Shown here: piece after piece, positions 41,799-50,476 of the stretch
Layout of the letters: the number at the start of each line of letters is the position of its first letter
Numbering within the stretch: the stretch's first letter is position 1
Assembly (NCBI GenBank): GCA_949068525.1
Contig: CARTIQ010000003.1
Coordinates: 1 to 64,000, forward strand
Length of the DNA: 64,000 nucleotides
Origin: an uncultured Eubacteriales bacterium
GTDB lineage: Bacteria > Bacillota > Clostridia > Oscillospirales > Acutalibacteraceae
Reading direction: 5' to 3'
Translations under genes and position numbers: made by a program
Notes under the pieces: generated by a model
Databases searched by the model: none
The model's input: only the letters and a program-made list of their open reading frames with translations
What the model was told of the DNA's origin: nothing

Positions 41799-44240
41799 TT
41801 AGTCGCGATATTCCTCCATAACGAATGCCTCAAAAACATCGCCTTCCTTTATATCATTGAATTTCTCGAGCCCGATGCCGCACTCGTACCCCTGCGCAAC
41901 TTCCTTAACGTCATCTTTAAACCTACGCAAAGAGAGCAAATTATCTTCTGCGACAACGATTCCATCGCGGACAACGCGAATTTCTGCATTACGAGAAATT
42001 TTTCCGTCAACAACATAGCATCCAGCAATAGTGCCAACGTTCGAGATCTTATAAACTTGACGGCATTCCGCACGGCCAAGCTGAACTTCCTTATACTTAG
42101 GTGCCAAAAGTCCACGCATAGCGGCACTAATTTCGTCAATGCAATCGTAAATAATCCGATATAACCGTAAGTCTACACCGTTGCGTTCAGCATTTTCTGC
42201 AGCGACAGGGTCAGGACGAACATTAAACCCAACAATAATCGCATTAGAAGCGTTTGCCAGCATAACGTCGGATTCACTAACAGCGCCAACGGCACCATGA
42301 ATCACATGAACACGGACCTCATTATTGCTAAGCTTTTCTAAAGATTGCGTAACAGCCTCAACAGAGCCCTGTACGTCGGCTTTTACAATCACTTTGAGTT
42401 CTTTAATTTCGCCCATTTTCATCTGTGCAAACAAGTTATCGAGAGTAACTTTAGTCTGAGCGCTAAATTGGGCCTCTTTCTGTTTGATTTTTCGCTCTTC
42501 AACCAGTTCTCGAGCCAACCGTTCGTCAGAAACGGCGTTAAAAGTATCTCCACCTACCGGCACGGAGTCAAGCCCGGTAATTTCAACCGGGACAGAAGGC
42601 CCAGCCGATTTTACTCTTTCCCCACGTTCGTTCAACATTGCGCGAACCTTGCCAACCGCCGTCCCAGCAACGATCATATCACCAACACACAAAGTGCCGT
42701 TTTGAACAAGCACAGTAGCAATGGGGCCACGGCCTTTGTCAAGTCTAGCTTCAATGATGGTTCCTTTAGCGGATCGATCCGGATTAGCCTTGAGCTCTTT
42801 CATGTCGGCAATAAGCATAACCATCTCAAGCAAGTCATCGATTCCTTCGCGCTTTTTAGCAGAAATAGGTATGCAAGGCGTGTCGCCGCCCCATTCTTCT
42901 GGGATAACTCCGTGCTCGGTAAGTTGTTGCTTGATGTTTTCTGGGTTTGCACCGGGCTTATCCATCTTATTTATCGCCACAATTATAGAGACTTCGGCCG
43001 CCTTAGCGTGATTAATTGCTTCAACCGTCTGCGGCATAATGCCGTCATCAGCTGCCACAACTAAAATTGCAATGTCAGTGATTTGAGCGCCTCTCGCACG
43101 CATGGTAGTAAATGCCTCGTGCCCTGGTGTGTCGAGAAACGTAATGTCACCCTTATTTATTTTTACGCGATAAGCGCCAATATGCTGGGTAATTCCGCCA
43201 GCCTCAGTAGAAATAACGTCTGAATGGCGGATAGCGTCCAAAAGAGAAGTCTTGCCATGGTCAACGTGACCCATAACAACCACAACCGGAGGCCGAGGAA
43301 CAAGGTTCTCATCGGCGTCTTCGCTATCGTCAATGATCCGCTCTTCGATGGTAACAACGATCTCTTTCTCAATCTTAGCGTGAAACTCCATAGCAACAAG
43401 GCTAGCTGTGTCAAAATCGACAACGTCGTTTATAGACGCCATAATTCCCATCATCATTAGCTTTTTAATGACCTCAGCAGCAGTAGCCTTAAGCCTGCTA
43501 GCAAGCTCGCCAACAGTGATATTTTCCGGAATTAAAACAGTAATGGGACGATTTTTACGCTCAAGTGCTATCCGACGCAGCCTCTCTGCCTCAGTTTCTT
43601 TTCGAGAATTTCTCGGTTTGCCTCTTTGCTGGGATTTCTGCGTAATTTTCTGTTTCCGCACAGTATTATCAATCTTCATCTTCTCCGAAGCAAGGCGATC
43701 ATATTTCTCGTTGTACTTCTCAATATCAACCTGTGCTGCGCGGGTGTCAATAACTCTACCAGCGGGCTTGTTTTTGAGGTTGGTACCTCCGCCGCCATTG
43801 CTGCTAGCCTTTTTAGCCGGATGCAAACTCGATGATTTGGTAATAGGAGTAGCGATCTTTTGGAGAGTCTTGCTTGTTTCTTTCCGTGTCTTTTCAGCTG
43901 AGCCTTTACCATTATCGCTATCCTTTTTCGCAGAAGGTTTTACCGCAGTTTTTACTTCTTTTTCTGTAGGCTTAGCTTCTTCAGAGGCTATTTCTTCCTT
44001 TTCCCTTTTGCGCTTATCATTAGCAGTCTTAATATCCAGCTTGCCCGCTAAATACTCATCAAAGCTCTCAACTTGTTTATTTCGCGAAAAGTGCTCAAAC
44101 ACAACATTGAGCTCGTCTTCATTCAAGGCTGTCATATGTTTTTTTTCAGCCCCCGTAGCTGCCATAATAATCTCAATAACTTCTTTGCTTGGAACATTAA
44201 AATCCTTTGCAACCTCATGAACCCTATATTTTATTATCAT
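41799..44240 (-). CDS. infB: translation initiation factor IF-2
   Basis: GTPase that brings fMet-tRNA to the 30S subunit and joins the subunits. The 813-aa protein has an IF2-N helical domain, a Lys/Glu/Ser-rich disordered segment (about 70-220), and a second IF2-N domain ([20 protein letters not shown]). The G domain follows ([15 protein letters not shown] near residue 320, [16 protein letters not shown]), then domains II-IV. ATG 44240 overlaps the ylxQ stop in ATGA. It is mid-operon, with rbfA after it. Confidence 0.98.
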   Translation of the reverse strand: MIIKYRVHEVAKDFNVPSKEVIEIIMAATGAEKKHMTALNEDELNVVFEHFSRNKQVESFDEYLAGKLDIKTANDKRKREKEEIASEEAKPTEKEVKTAVKPSAKKDSDNGKGSAEKTRKETSKTLQKIATPITKSSSLHPAKKASSNGGGGTNLKNKPAGRVIDTRAAQVDIEKYNEKYDRLASEKMKIDNTVRKQKITQKSQQRGKPRNSRKETEAERLRRIALERKNRPITVLIPENITVGELASRLKATAAEVIKKLMMMGIMASINDVVDFDTASLVAMEFHAKIEKEIVVTIEERIIDDSEDADENLVPRPPVVVVMGHVDHGKTSLLDAIRHSDVISTEAGGITQHIGAYRVKINKGDITFLDTPGHEAFTTMRARGAQITDIAILVVAADDGIMPQTVEAINHAKAAEVSIIVAINKMDKPGANPENIKQQLTEHGVIPEEWGGDTPCIPISAKKREGIDDLLEMVMLIADMKELKANPDRSAKGTIIEARLDKGRGPIATVLVQNGTLCVGDMIVAGTAVGKVRAMLNERGERVKSAGPSVPVEITGLDSVPVGGDTFNAVSDERLARELVEERKIKQKEAQFSAQTKVTLDNLFAQMKMGEIKELKVIVKADVQGSVEAVTQSLEKLSNNEVRVHVIHGAVGAVSESDVMLANASNAIIVGFNVRPDPVAAENAERNGVDLRLYRIIYDCIDEISAAMRGLLAPKYKEVQLGRAECRQVYKISNVGTIAGCYVVDGKISRNAEIRVVRDGIVVAEDNLLSLRRFKDDVKEVAQGYECGIGLEKFNDIKEGDVFEAFVMEEYRD

Positions 44241-44578
44241 ATATTAGCCCCCTCCTGCACGTAAATGTTATCAAATTTCAAAAGAGATCGAATTTTCTTT
44301 GCAAAACCTTCATTATTAATAGAAATTACCCCACATGATTTACCAAGGCATTTACCAATGTCATAAGTAGATAAATCGGTCAAAACAATCAAATCTGTAG
44401 CCGCCCTAGCCAACCGGTTATATAATTTTTGCCTTGTGTTTGCTGATAAATCCTGCGTAATCAAAATAAGATAAGATTTTGCAACTGTAGCAGATTCAAC
44501 ACAAGCATCAAATCCCAAAGCCAAATTTCCGGACTTTTTGCAAAGCCCCAAAACAGATAAAACCTTACTGTTGTTCAA
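44237..44578 (-). CDS. ylxQ: L7Ae-family RNA-binding protein YlxQ
   Basis: Small kink-turn RNA-binding protein of the L7Ae/L30e fold, encoded beside nusA and infB across Firmicutes. The role is unclear. The 113-aa product contains [20 protein letters not shown] and [17 protein letters not shown], which match the family. TTG 44578 is set by GAGGAGGAG 7 nt upstream; the frame is open further back inside ylxR. It overlaps ylxR by 14 nt and infB by 3 nt, so all three are likely coupled. Confidence 0.9.
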   Translation of the reverse strand: MNNSKVLSVLGLCKKSGNLALGFDACVESATVAKSYLILITQDLSANTRQKLYNRLARAATDLIVLTDLSTYDIGKCLGKSCGVISINNEGFAKKIRSLLKFDNIYVQEGANI

Positions 44579-44849
44579 CCAGAATCTCCTCCTCAATCTG
44601 CAGGTAAACTTCATCCGGAACCTTATAAGAAAAAATCCTGTCTATCCGTCTAGACTTTCGCACTCTCTTCAAACAATCAAGGTCCTTGCACAAATAAGCC
44701 CCTCTACCAGCCGCCTTAAAACTTTTATCCACAAAAATATTGCAGTAGCCATCGTCACCCTTAGCCCTAACAATCCTAAGAAGATTTTTCTTAGGCTTCA
44801 TCTCATTGCAGGCCATGCACATGCGCAGAGGAACATGTTTATTTGGCAT
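44565..44849 (-). CDS. ylxR: YlxR (RnpM), RNA-binding regulator, DUF448
   Basis: The 94-aa product shows the DUF448 signature: PLRMCMACNEMKPKKNLLRIV, then the basic loop GRGAYLCKDLDCLKRVRKSR. Bacillus YlxR (renamed RnpM) binds RNase P RNA and modulates its activity; that role is carried over by homology. It begins with ATG behind a GAGAGG-type SD and overlaps ylxQ. It is third in the rimP operon. Confidence 0.92.
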   Translation of the reverse strand: MPNKHVPLRMCMACNEMKPKKNLLRIVRAKGDDGYCNIFVDKSFKAAGRGAYLCKDLDCLKRVRKSRRIDRIFSYKVPDEVYLQIEEEILVEQQ

Positions 44850-44897
44850 AAATTAAACCTCTCTTTATATAAACTTAAATTAAAAAATATAATCGCG

Positions 44898-45947
44898 CTA
44901 ATTTATCTCATGTTCCGGTTTTATATCTATCTTATATCCAGTTAATTTAGCAGCCAATCTAGCGTTTTGCCCCTTGTTTCCAATAGCCAAAGAAAGCTGA
45001 TTGTTTGGCACAATAACAGTGCAAGAATTCTCAACTTCCGGGTCAATATCAACATTCAAGACCTCGGCCGGGGCAAGCGCCGCAGCAATAAACTTAACCG
45101 GATCCTCATCATACTCTATAATATCGATCTTTTCGCCGCCCAATTCTTCTACAATAGCATTAACCCGCGCACCTTTTGGACCAATGCAAGCCCCAATAGC
45201 ATCCACATTTTTATCCTTGCTAAAAACGGCAAGTTTGGTTCTGGCGCCTGCTTCGCGTGCAACCTGTTTTATCTCCACCGTTCCATCGTAAATTTCCGGA
45301 ACTTCCTTTTCAAACATACGTTTAACCATATCAGGATGTATACGAGAAATAAATGCCCAAGGCCCTTTGTCGCCCTCTTTTACGTCCGATATGTAGACTT
45401 TAATATGGTCTCCTTCTTTAAAATCGTCGCTACTTAACTGTTCGCTTTTAGGCAAAAAAGCCTCAGATTTCCCAATCTTTAAATTTGCCGAACCCGAGCG
45501 CGGGTCAACCTTTTCAACAACAGCTGTCACAAGTTCCTGACGTTTACTTTCAAACTCCTGCAACATAAGGCCTCGCTCGCCGTCGCGAATCCCCTGTCGG
45601 ATAATATTTCTAGCTGTCTGAGCAGCAATTCGGCCAAACTCTTTAGTGTCCAACTTAATAGAAACTTGTTCGCCAATGTCTGTGCCAGGGTCAACGACCC
45701 TAGCGTCAGAAAGAGAAATTTCTCGTCCAAAGTCAGAAACAGTTTCTACAACAGTTTTGCGCAAATAAACTTCAAATTTCCCCTTGCCTTCATCAATGTC
45801 GATTAAAACGTCATCATTGCCATTGTAGCTATTTTTACAAGCTGTCACAATAGCCTTTTTTATTTTATCAAACATAAAGTCCGCTGAAATACCCCTTTCC
45901 ATTTCAAGCAGCGAGATTGCCTCAAATAATTCCTTATTATTTTTCAT
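44898..45947 (-). CDS. nusA: transcription termination/antitermination protein NusA
   Basis: Binds RNA polymerase and nascent RNA, stimulates pausing and hairpin-dependent termination. The 349-aa product has the N-terminal polymerase-binding domain (1-125, MERGISADFMFDKIKKAIV), an S1 domain (about 130-200) and two KH domains (around IGPKGARVNAIVEELGGEKI and AIGNKGQNARLAAKLTGYKI). The acidic repeats of the enterobacterial protein are absent, as usual in Firmicutes. SD TTGGAGG precedes ATG. A terminator-like hairpin in its operon leader suggests autoregulation. Confidence 0.97.
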   Translation of the reverse strand: MKNNKELFEAISLLEMERGISADFMFDKIKKAIVTACKNSYNGNDDVLIDIDEGKGKFEVYLRKTVVETVSDFGREISLSDARVVDPGTDIGEQVSIKLDTKEFGRIAAQTARNIIRQGIRDGERGLMLQEFESKRQELVTAVVEKVDPRSGSANLKIGKSEAFLPKSEQLSSDDFKEGDHIKVYISDVKEGDKGPWAFISRIHPDMVKRMFEKEVPEIYDGTVEIKQVAREAGARTKLAVFSKDKNVDAIGACIGPKGARVNAIVEELGGEKIDIIEYDEDPVKFIAAALAPAEVLNVDIDPEVENSCTVIVPNNQLSLAIGNKGQNARLAAKLTGYKIDIKPEHEIN

Positions 45948-45995
45948 TTTATAATTACCTCCAATTAAAATTTAAAAATTAATAATATGTTTGAT

Positions 45996-46502
45996 TTAAT
46001 CGTCAAAGTCATCAAGTTTAATAAACGCAATGTTTTTTCTCAAAATGCAAAGCTCCTTAGAAGAATCGCAAAAACCATTACAATTATCGCAACAAGAGAC
46101 AGTAATTTCGTTTTTATTAAAGGCTTCAAGAACGCAAATTAACTCTTTAGTCCCATCATCAAAGGGACGAATCAACCTCACAATAATTTTATGACCAATA
46201 AACTTTTCAAGATGTTCGTCTCTAGATAATTCTCGGTTAATGCCGGGCGAACAAACTTCCAAACAATAGTTTTGCACAATAGGGTCAAGTTCGTCAAGCG
46301 GCTTATCTATAGCTCGGCTCATTTTTTCGCAGTCGTCGAGGGTTATTTTGCTATCACTATCAATAAAAATTCTAAGGTAATACTCTGGGCCCTCTTTTAC
46401 AAACTTGACGTCCCAAAGGTCCAGCTCCAAGGCATTAGCAATGGGGTGAGCCAAATTCCAAACAGCTGATACAACGTTATTGCCACGAGTTTTTTTATTC
46501 AA
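45996..46502 (-). CDS. rimP: ribosome maturation factor RimP
   Basis: Helps assemble the 30S head, with an alpha-beta N-domain and an SH3-like C-domain. The 168-aa product contains LELDLWDVKFVKEGPEYYLR and KMSRAIDKPLDELDP, followed by LEVCSPGINRELSRDEHL, the best conserved RimP stretch. Four clustered cysteines (CCDNCNGFC) in the C-domain are unusual for RimP and could bind a metal. TTG 46502 is preferred because GAGGTG lies 9 nt upstream; GTG 46514 overlaps that SD. First gene of the operon. Confidence 0.92.
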   Translation of the reverse strand: MNKKTRGNNVVSAVWNLAHPIANALELDLWDVKFVKEGPEYYLRIFIDSDSKITLDDCEKMSRAIDKPLDELDPIVQNYCLEVCSPGINRELSRDEHLEKFIGHKIIVRLIRPFDDGTKELICVLEAFNKNEITVSCCDNCNGFCDSSKELCILRKNIAFIKLDDFDD

Positions 46503-46521
46503 AACACAATTCACCTCAGTA

Positions 46522-46550
46522 CAAACAAAAGAGCGGGTGACCCCACTCTT
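46522..46550 (-). terminator. terminator-like hairpin in the rimP-nusA operon leader (candidate attenuator)
   Basis: On the minus strand AAGAGTGGG (46550-46542) pairs with CCCGCTCTT (46537-46529), including one G-U, across the loop GTCA. It runs straight into TTTTGTTTG. It lies between the two promoters and the rimP start. The interrupted U-tract resembles NusA-dependent terminators of Bacillus, where nusA is known to autoregulate by attenuation. Confidence 0.7.
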
Positions 46551-46581
46551 ACAAAAACGAACGAATAAAAACTTTAACTTA

Positions 46582-46610
46582 AGTATACCATAACATTATA
46601 CTCATTTCAA
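46582..46610 (-). promoter_or_regulatory. sigma-A-type promoter P1 of the rimP operon
   Basis: Minus strand TTGAAA (46610-46605), 17-bp spacer, TATACT (46587-46582). Confidence 0.65.
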
Positions 46611-46623
46611 GAGGAAAAATCAA
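46595..46623 (-). promoter_or_regulatory. sigma-A-type promoter P2 of the rimP operon, interleaved with P1
   Basis: Minus strand TTGATT (46623-46618), 17-bp spacer, consensus TATAAT (46600-46595). It is shifted 13 bp from P1, so its -10 lies inside the P1 spacer. Confidence 0.65.
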
Positions 46624-46678
46624 ATTTATTTTTGGCACAAAGCGTAGTTGGTACGCCGGGGGTGAAGTGAATATATAT

Positions 46679-46709
46679 CACAGAAAAAAGCAACTATCTG
46701 TGTTTTTTT
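46679..46709 (+). terminator. terminator-like hairpin in the leader of the XRE gene
   Basis: CACAGA (46679-46684) pairs with TCTGTG (46697-46702), 12-nt A-rich loop, then seven T. It lies upstream of the XRE start, with only a divergent operon before it, so it would act on the XRE transcript itself. The stem is short and AT-weak. Confidence 0.4.
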
Positions 46710-46765
46710 GTAAAATAAACTTGATTTATACTAGTTTTGGATCTTTGATAATAAAAGGTGACGAA

Positions 46766-47191
46766 ATGCTATCACAAAAACTTAAAAAATTACGTGAGAA
46801 TAGTGGCTATACCCAACTTCAAGTTGCAAACGCCCTTAGTATAGAACGCTCTACTTATACTTATTATGAAACAGGCAAAACTACTCCTGACATTAACACG
46901 ATTATAAAACTTGCAAAAATCTTTAATGTCTCGTATACTGACCTGTTTGAAACTGAAAAGAGCGAAGATAAAAAAACCTTAAAAGATTCAGGAGAAGATC
47001 TTTACTGTTGCTACGATTCTAAACGATTCAATCACATTTATGAATTATCTAAAAAAGAAAAAACTTTAATAAGTTTATATCGGGTACTTCCAGCCCAAGC
47101 TCAAGAAGATGTCGTCATCTCTTTAAAGAAAATTGTTGATGAAGGATACAAAAAGAAAAGGAAAAAGAGTGGCAAGGAAAATAAAAAATAG
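46766..47191 (+). CDS. XRE-family helix-turn-helix transcriptional regulator
   Basis: DNA-binding protein of 141 aa. A Cro/C1-type HTH occupies residues 1-62 (LSQKLKKLRENSGYTQLQVA, then STYTYYETGKTTPDINTIIK). The C-terminal half is charged and helical, has no known ligand domain, and ends in a Lys-rich tail. ATG 46766 has AAGGTGA 4 nt upstream. A longer form from GTG 46667 is open, also behind a G-rich run, but would prefix an unusual 33 residues. It is followed by its own terminator and diverges from the rimP operon. Target unknown. Confidence 0.88.
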   Translation: MLSQKLKKLRENSGYTQLQVANALSIERSTYTYYETGKTTPDINTIIKLAKIFNVSYTDLFETEKSEDKKTLKDSGEDLYCCYDSKRFNHIYELSKKEKTLISLYRVLPAQAQEDVVISLKKIVDEGYKKKRKKSGKENKK

Positions 47192-47205
47192 TTTTGCAAG
47201 TTTGA

Positions 47206-47236
47206 GAGGCTTTTCGAGGAAGCCTCTTTTGTTTTC
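47206..47236 (+). terminator. intrinsic terminator after the XRE gene
   Basis: GAGGCTT (47206-47212) pairs with AAGCCTC (47220-47226), 7-nt loop, then TTTTGTTTT. The valS promoter starts directly behind it. Confidence 0.85.
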
Positions 47237-47265
47237 TTGACAACAGCGTACCGCGGTGAGATAAT
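47237..47265 (+). promoter_or_regulatory. sigma-A-type promoter for valS-ruvX
   Basis: Perfect TTGACA (47237-47242), 17-bp spacer, GATAAT (47260-47265). The predicted leader is only about 28 nt, which excludes a T-box. Confidence 0.65.
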
Positions 47266-47299
47266 ATTTAAAGCGAAACAAAAAAAGGAGTTGCAAAAT

Positions 47300-49924
47300 T
47301 TGAGCAAAGAACTTTCAAAATCTTACGACCCCAAAGAGGTTGAAGACAAGATATACAAATTTTGGCAAGATGGTGGATATTTTAGCGCAAAAATAGAAAA
47401 AAATAAGAAACCGTATACAATCGTGATACCACCGCCGAATATAACTGGTCAGCTTCACCTGGGGCACGCTTTGGACGAAACGCTGCAGGATATTTTGATT
47501 CGTTTTAAAAGAATGCAGGGTTATGTGGCGCTTTGGGTGCCGGGTAAGGACCACGCCTCGATAGCGACTGAAGCTAAGATTGTGGCAGCTATGCAAAAAG
47601 AAGGCATTAAAAAGGAGGATATCACTCGGGAGGACTTCTTAAAGCGTGCGTACGATTGGAAAGAGAGATACGGCAACAAAATAAGCGAACAAATAAAGAA
47701 AATGGGGGCATCTTGCGACTGGTCGAGAGAGCGATTTACTATGGACGATGGCATGAAGGATGCTGTTAACGAAGTCTTTGTATGCCTTTATAAAAAGGGC
47801 CTTATTTATCGGGGAGAGAAGATAATTAATTGGTGTCCTGGGTGCAAAACGTCCATTTCTGACGCCGAGGTCGAATTTGCTGAGCACGACGGAAATTTTT
47901 ATCACTTAAATTACAAGTTATCCGACGGAACAGGCTGCGTTGAGATTGCCACAACAAGGCCCGAGACACTTCTTGGTGACACTGCCGTTGCAGTTAATCC
48001 GGACGACAATAGATATAAGCAGTTGATTGGGAAAAGTGTCATTTTGCCGCTTGTTGGAAGAGAAATCCCGATAATTGCGGATTCATATGTGGATGTTGAA
48101 TTTGGAACCGGTGTTGTGAAGATAACCCCGGCGCACGACCCAAACGACTTTGAAGTCGGTCTGCGCCATAACTTGCAGGCAATTAATGTTATGGACGAAA
48201 ATGCCGTTATAAATGAAAACGGTGGGGATTATTGTGGCCTTAATCGCTTTGAGGCGAGAAAAAAGATTGTGGAAGACTTGAAGCAAGCCGGTGCTTTGGT
48301 GAAAATCAAGCCGATTAAGCACAACGTAGGTGCTTGCTACCGCTGCCACGAGGTTATTGAGCCACGGGTTTCTACTCAATGGTTTGTAAAGATGCAGCCC
48401 TTGGTGGGACCTGCTATTGACTGTGTTAAAAATGGCGACACGAAGTTTGTCCCGACTCGGTTTGATAAGATATACTTCAATTGGCTCAACAATATTAAGG
48501 ATTGGTGCATCTCCCGCCAGCTGTGGTGGGGGCACCGCATTCCGGCCTATTACTGTCGAGATTGCGGTAATACGATGGTTTCTAAAACTACTGTAGAAAT
48601 CTGCGGCAAATGTGGTTCTAGCAGTGTTTATCAGGATAGTGACATCTTTGATACATGGTTTTCTGCTGCTTTGTGGCCCTTTGCTGCGTTGGGGTGGCCG
48701 AATAAAACCGTAGAGTACGAATATTTTTACCCGACGGACACATTGGTTACGGGCTATGATATCATTTTTTTTTGGGTTATACGGATGATTTTTTCTGCGC
48801 TTGAATACACCGGAAAGGCTCCCTTTAAAAACGTGTTAATTCATGGTTTGGCGCGAGATTCTCAAGGTCGAAAGATGTCGAAGTCGCTTGGTAACGGTGT
48901 CGACCCACTTGAAATTATTGAAAACCATGGTGCTGACGCGTTGAGATTTTCTTTGGTAATCGGCAACAGTCCGGGGAATGATATGCGTTTTTCGGAGGAA
49001 AAAGTTAACGCCTGTCGCAATTTTGCAAACAAGCTGTGGAATGCTGCAAGATTTATTCACATGAATATTGACGGTTTTGATGCCAAAAATGAACTTCCAC
49101 ACTCTTTAAATCTGGAAGATAGCTGGATTTTGAGCTTGCTAAATTCTCTTATCCTTAGTGTGACGGAAAATTTAGAAAAGTTTGAGTTGGGTGTTGCGGC
49201 GCAGAAGATTTATGATTTTGTTTGGGACTACTTTTGCGATTGGTACATAGAGTTTGCGAAAATACGTATTCAGGAAGAGGCTCAGTTGGCCGGGAATACT
49301 CGCTGTGTTCTGATTTATGTTATGGATAAAATTTTAAAGCTGCTGCACCCGTTTATGCCATTCGTTACAGAAGAAATCTGGCAAACGCTGCCCTGTGACG
49401 GCGAATCCATCATGATTACAGAATACCCTAAATTTGCAAAAGAGCATTGCAATGAGAAGGCTGAGAGTGACATGCGCGCCATAATGGACGTGATAAAGGC
49501 TGTTCGAGCTCAGCGAGCCGAGATGAACGTTGTGCCTTCTAAAAGGACGAACCTGTTTATTGAGACTAAGAATGTGGATTTGTTTGCTAAATGCGAACTT
49601 TTCTTAAAAAAGATGGCTTGTGCAAAGGAAGCTGAAATAAAGAACAATATCAAAATCAGTGAAGAAGTGATAACAATCGTGACGACAGATGCCAAGATAT
49701 TCATTTTAATGGATGAACTTGTAGATAGGCAAGCAGAGTTAGCTAGGCTAAAAAAGGAACTTAAAGCAACGCAAAAAAGGCTTGATCAAGACGTAGCTAA
49801 GCTGAAAAACGAGGTGTTTTTGTCGAAAGCCCCGGCTCCCGTGGTTGATAGCGTTAAAAGGAATGTTAAAGCTCTGCGTGAAAAAGTTACCTCTTTAGAA
49901 GGTTCTATTGGCAAATTGAGTTAG
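47300..49924 (+). CDS. valS: valine--tRNA ligase
   Basis: Class I synthetase that charges tRNA-Val and edits threonine. The 874-aa product has the HIGH-type motif HLGH in PPNITGQLHLGHALD, the CP1 editing domain (CVEIATTRPETLLGDTAVAV), KMSKS in GRKMSKSLGNGVDP, and the C-terminal coiled coil that grips tRNA (about 800-874). TTG 47300 is chosen because AAAGGAG (47284-47290) is 9 nt upstream. The frame is open back to TTG 47237, but that codon is part of the -35 element. ruvX follows after 31 nt. Confidence 0.97.
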   Translation: MSKELSKSYDPKEVEDKIYKFWQDGGYFSAKIEKNKKPYTIVIPPPNITGQLHLGHALDETLQDILIRFKRMQGYVALWVPGKDHASIATEAKIVAAMQKEGIKKEDITREDFLKRAYDWKERYGNKISEQIKKMGASCDWSRERFTMDDGMKDAVNEVFVCLYKKGLIYRGEKIINWCPGCKTSISDAEVEFAEHDGNFYHLNYKLSDGTGCVEIATTRPETLLGDTAVAVNPDDNRYKQLIGKSVILPLVGREIPIIADSYVDVEFGTGVVKITPAHDPNDFEVGLRHNLQAINVMDENAVINENGGDYCGLNRFEARKKIVEDLKQAGALVKIKPIKHNVGACYRCHEVIEPRVSTQWFVKMQPLVGPAIDCVKNGDTKFVPTRFDKIYFNWLNNIKDWCISRQLWWGHRIPAYYCRDCGNTMVSKTTVEICGKCGSSSVYQDSDIFDTWFSAALWPFAALGWPNKTVEYEYFYPTDTLVTGYDIIFFWVIRMIFSALEYTGKAPFKNVLIHGLARDSQGRKMSKSLGNGVDPLEIIENHGADALRFSLVIGNSPGNDMRFSEEKVNACRNFANKLWNAARFIHMNIDGFDAKNELPHSLNLEDSWILSLLNSLILSVTENLEKFELGVAAQKIYDFVWDYFCDWYIEFAKIRIQEEAQLAGNTRCVLIYVMDKILKLLHPFMPFVTEEIWQTLPCDGESIMITEYPKFAKEHCNEKAESDMRAIMDVIKAVRAQRAEMNVVPSKRTNLFIETKNVDLFAKCELFLKKMACAKEAEIKNNIKISEEVITIVTTDAKIFILMDELVDRQAELARLKKELKATQKRLDQDVAKLKNEVFLSKAPAPVVDSVKRNVKALREKVTSLEGSIGKLS

Positions 49925-49955
49925 TCTGCACAGAAAAGGAAAAAGGAGCTTTGCT

Positions 49956-50369
49956 ATGAAGGTATTGGGAGTAGACTTGGGATTGGCTAGAACTGGGATT
50001 GCAATATCGGACTGCAATCAAGTTTTGGCGTCGCCGCTTTGTGTTATTAAAGAGAAAGACAGCGAGACTTTGGCTCAAAAGATAAGCGAAATCTGTGCGG
50101 ATGAAGGCATTCAAAAGATTGTTGTAGGGTTGCCCAAAAATATGGATGGTTCCGAAGGAAGTTGTGCTCAAAACGCAAGAACATTTGCAGATATGTTGAG
50201 TAAAATCACAAATCTGCCAGTTTACATGGTCGATGAGCGAGGTACTACAATTACCGCGACTAAATTTCTTAATGACGTCAATGTTCGCGGGAAAAAGAGG
50301 AAAAATGTCGTGGATGCTGTTGCAGCGACGGTTATCTTGCAAAACTACTTGGACAGTAGCGATAAGTAA
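49956..50369 (+). CDS. ruvX: RuvX/YqgF family RNase H-like nuclease
   Basis: RNase H-fold nuclease implicated in 16S rRNA 5' maturation and classed as a putative Holliday-junction resolvase. The 137-aa product has MKVLGVDLGLARTGIAISD with the first catalytic aspartate, IVVGLPKNMDGSEG, and VDAVAATVILQNYL with the last one. The usual DERLTT reads DERGTT here. SD AAAAAGGAG precedes ATG. It sits behind valS rather than next to ireB. Confidence 0.92.
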   Translation: MKVLGVDLGLARTGIAISDCNQVLASPLCVIKEKDSETLAQKISEICADEGIQKIVVGLPKNMDGSEGSCAQNARTFADMLSKITNLPVYMVDERGTTITATKFLNDVNVRGKKRKNVVDAVAATVILQNYLDSSDK

Positions 50370-50395
50370 TATATGTTGCCCATAATAATTTGTGC

Positions 50396-50424
50396 TTGAT
50401 TTTTATTTTTAGATGTTTTATAAT
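50396..50424 (+). promoter_or_regulatory. sigma-A-type promoter for ispH-S1
   Basis: TTGATT (50396-50401), 17-bp spacer, consensus TATAAT (50419-50424), about 50 nt before the TTG start. Confidence 0.6.
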
Positions 50425-50476
50425 TATTATTAATTTTAGTTTTTTTGTTTTTTGTTAACTTTGGAGGTTTTGATTT

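Noticed and set aside
42345..44220. Several plus-strand open frames opposite infB
   Set aside because: They mirror the IF-2 coding sequence, which is intact with all motifs. No SD or family match.
47237..47265. GTACCGCGG before valS, resembling a T-box core
   Set aside because: Only the ACCGCGG part matches. It lies after, not before, the terminator hairpin, falls inside the -35/-10 spacer of a good promoter, and the interval back to the XRE stop is too short for a T-box.
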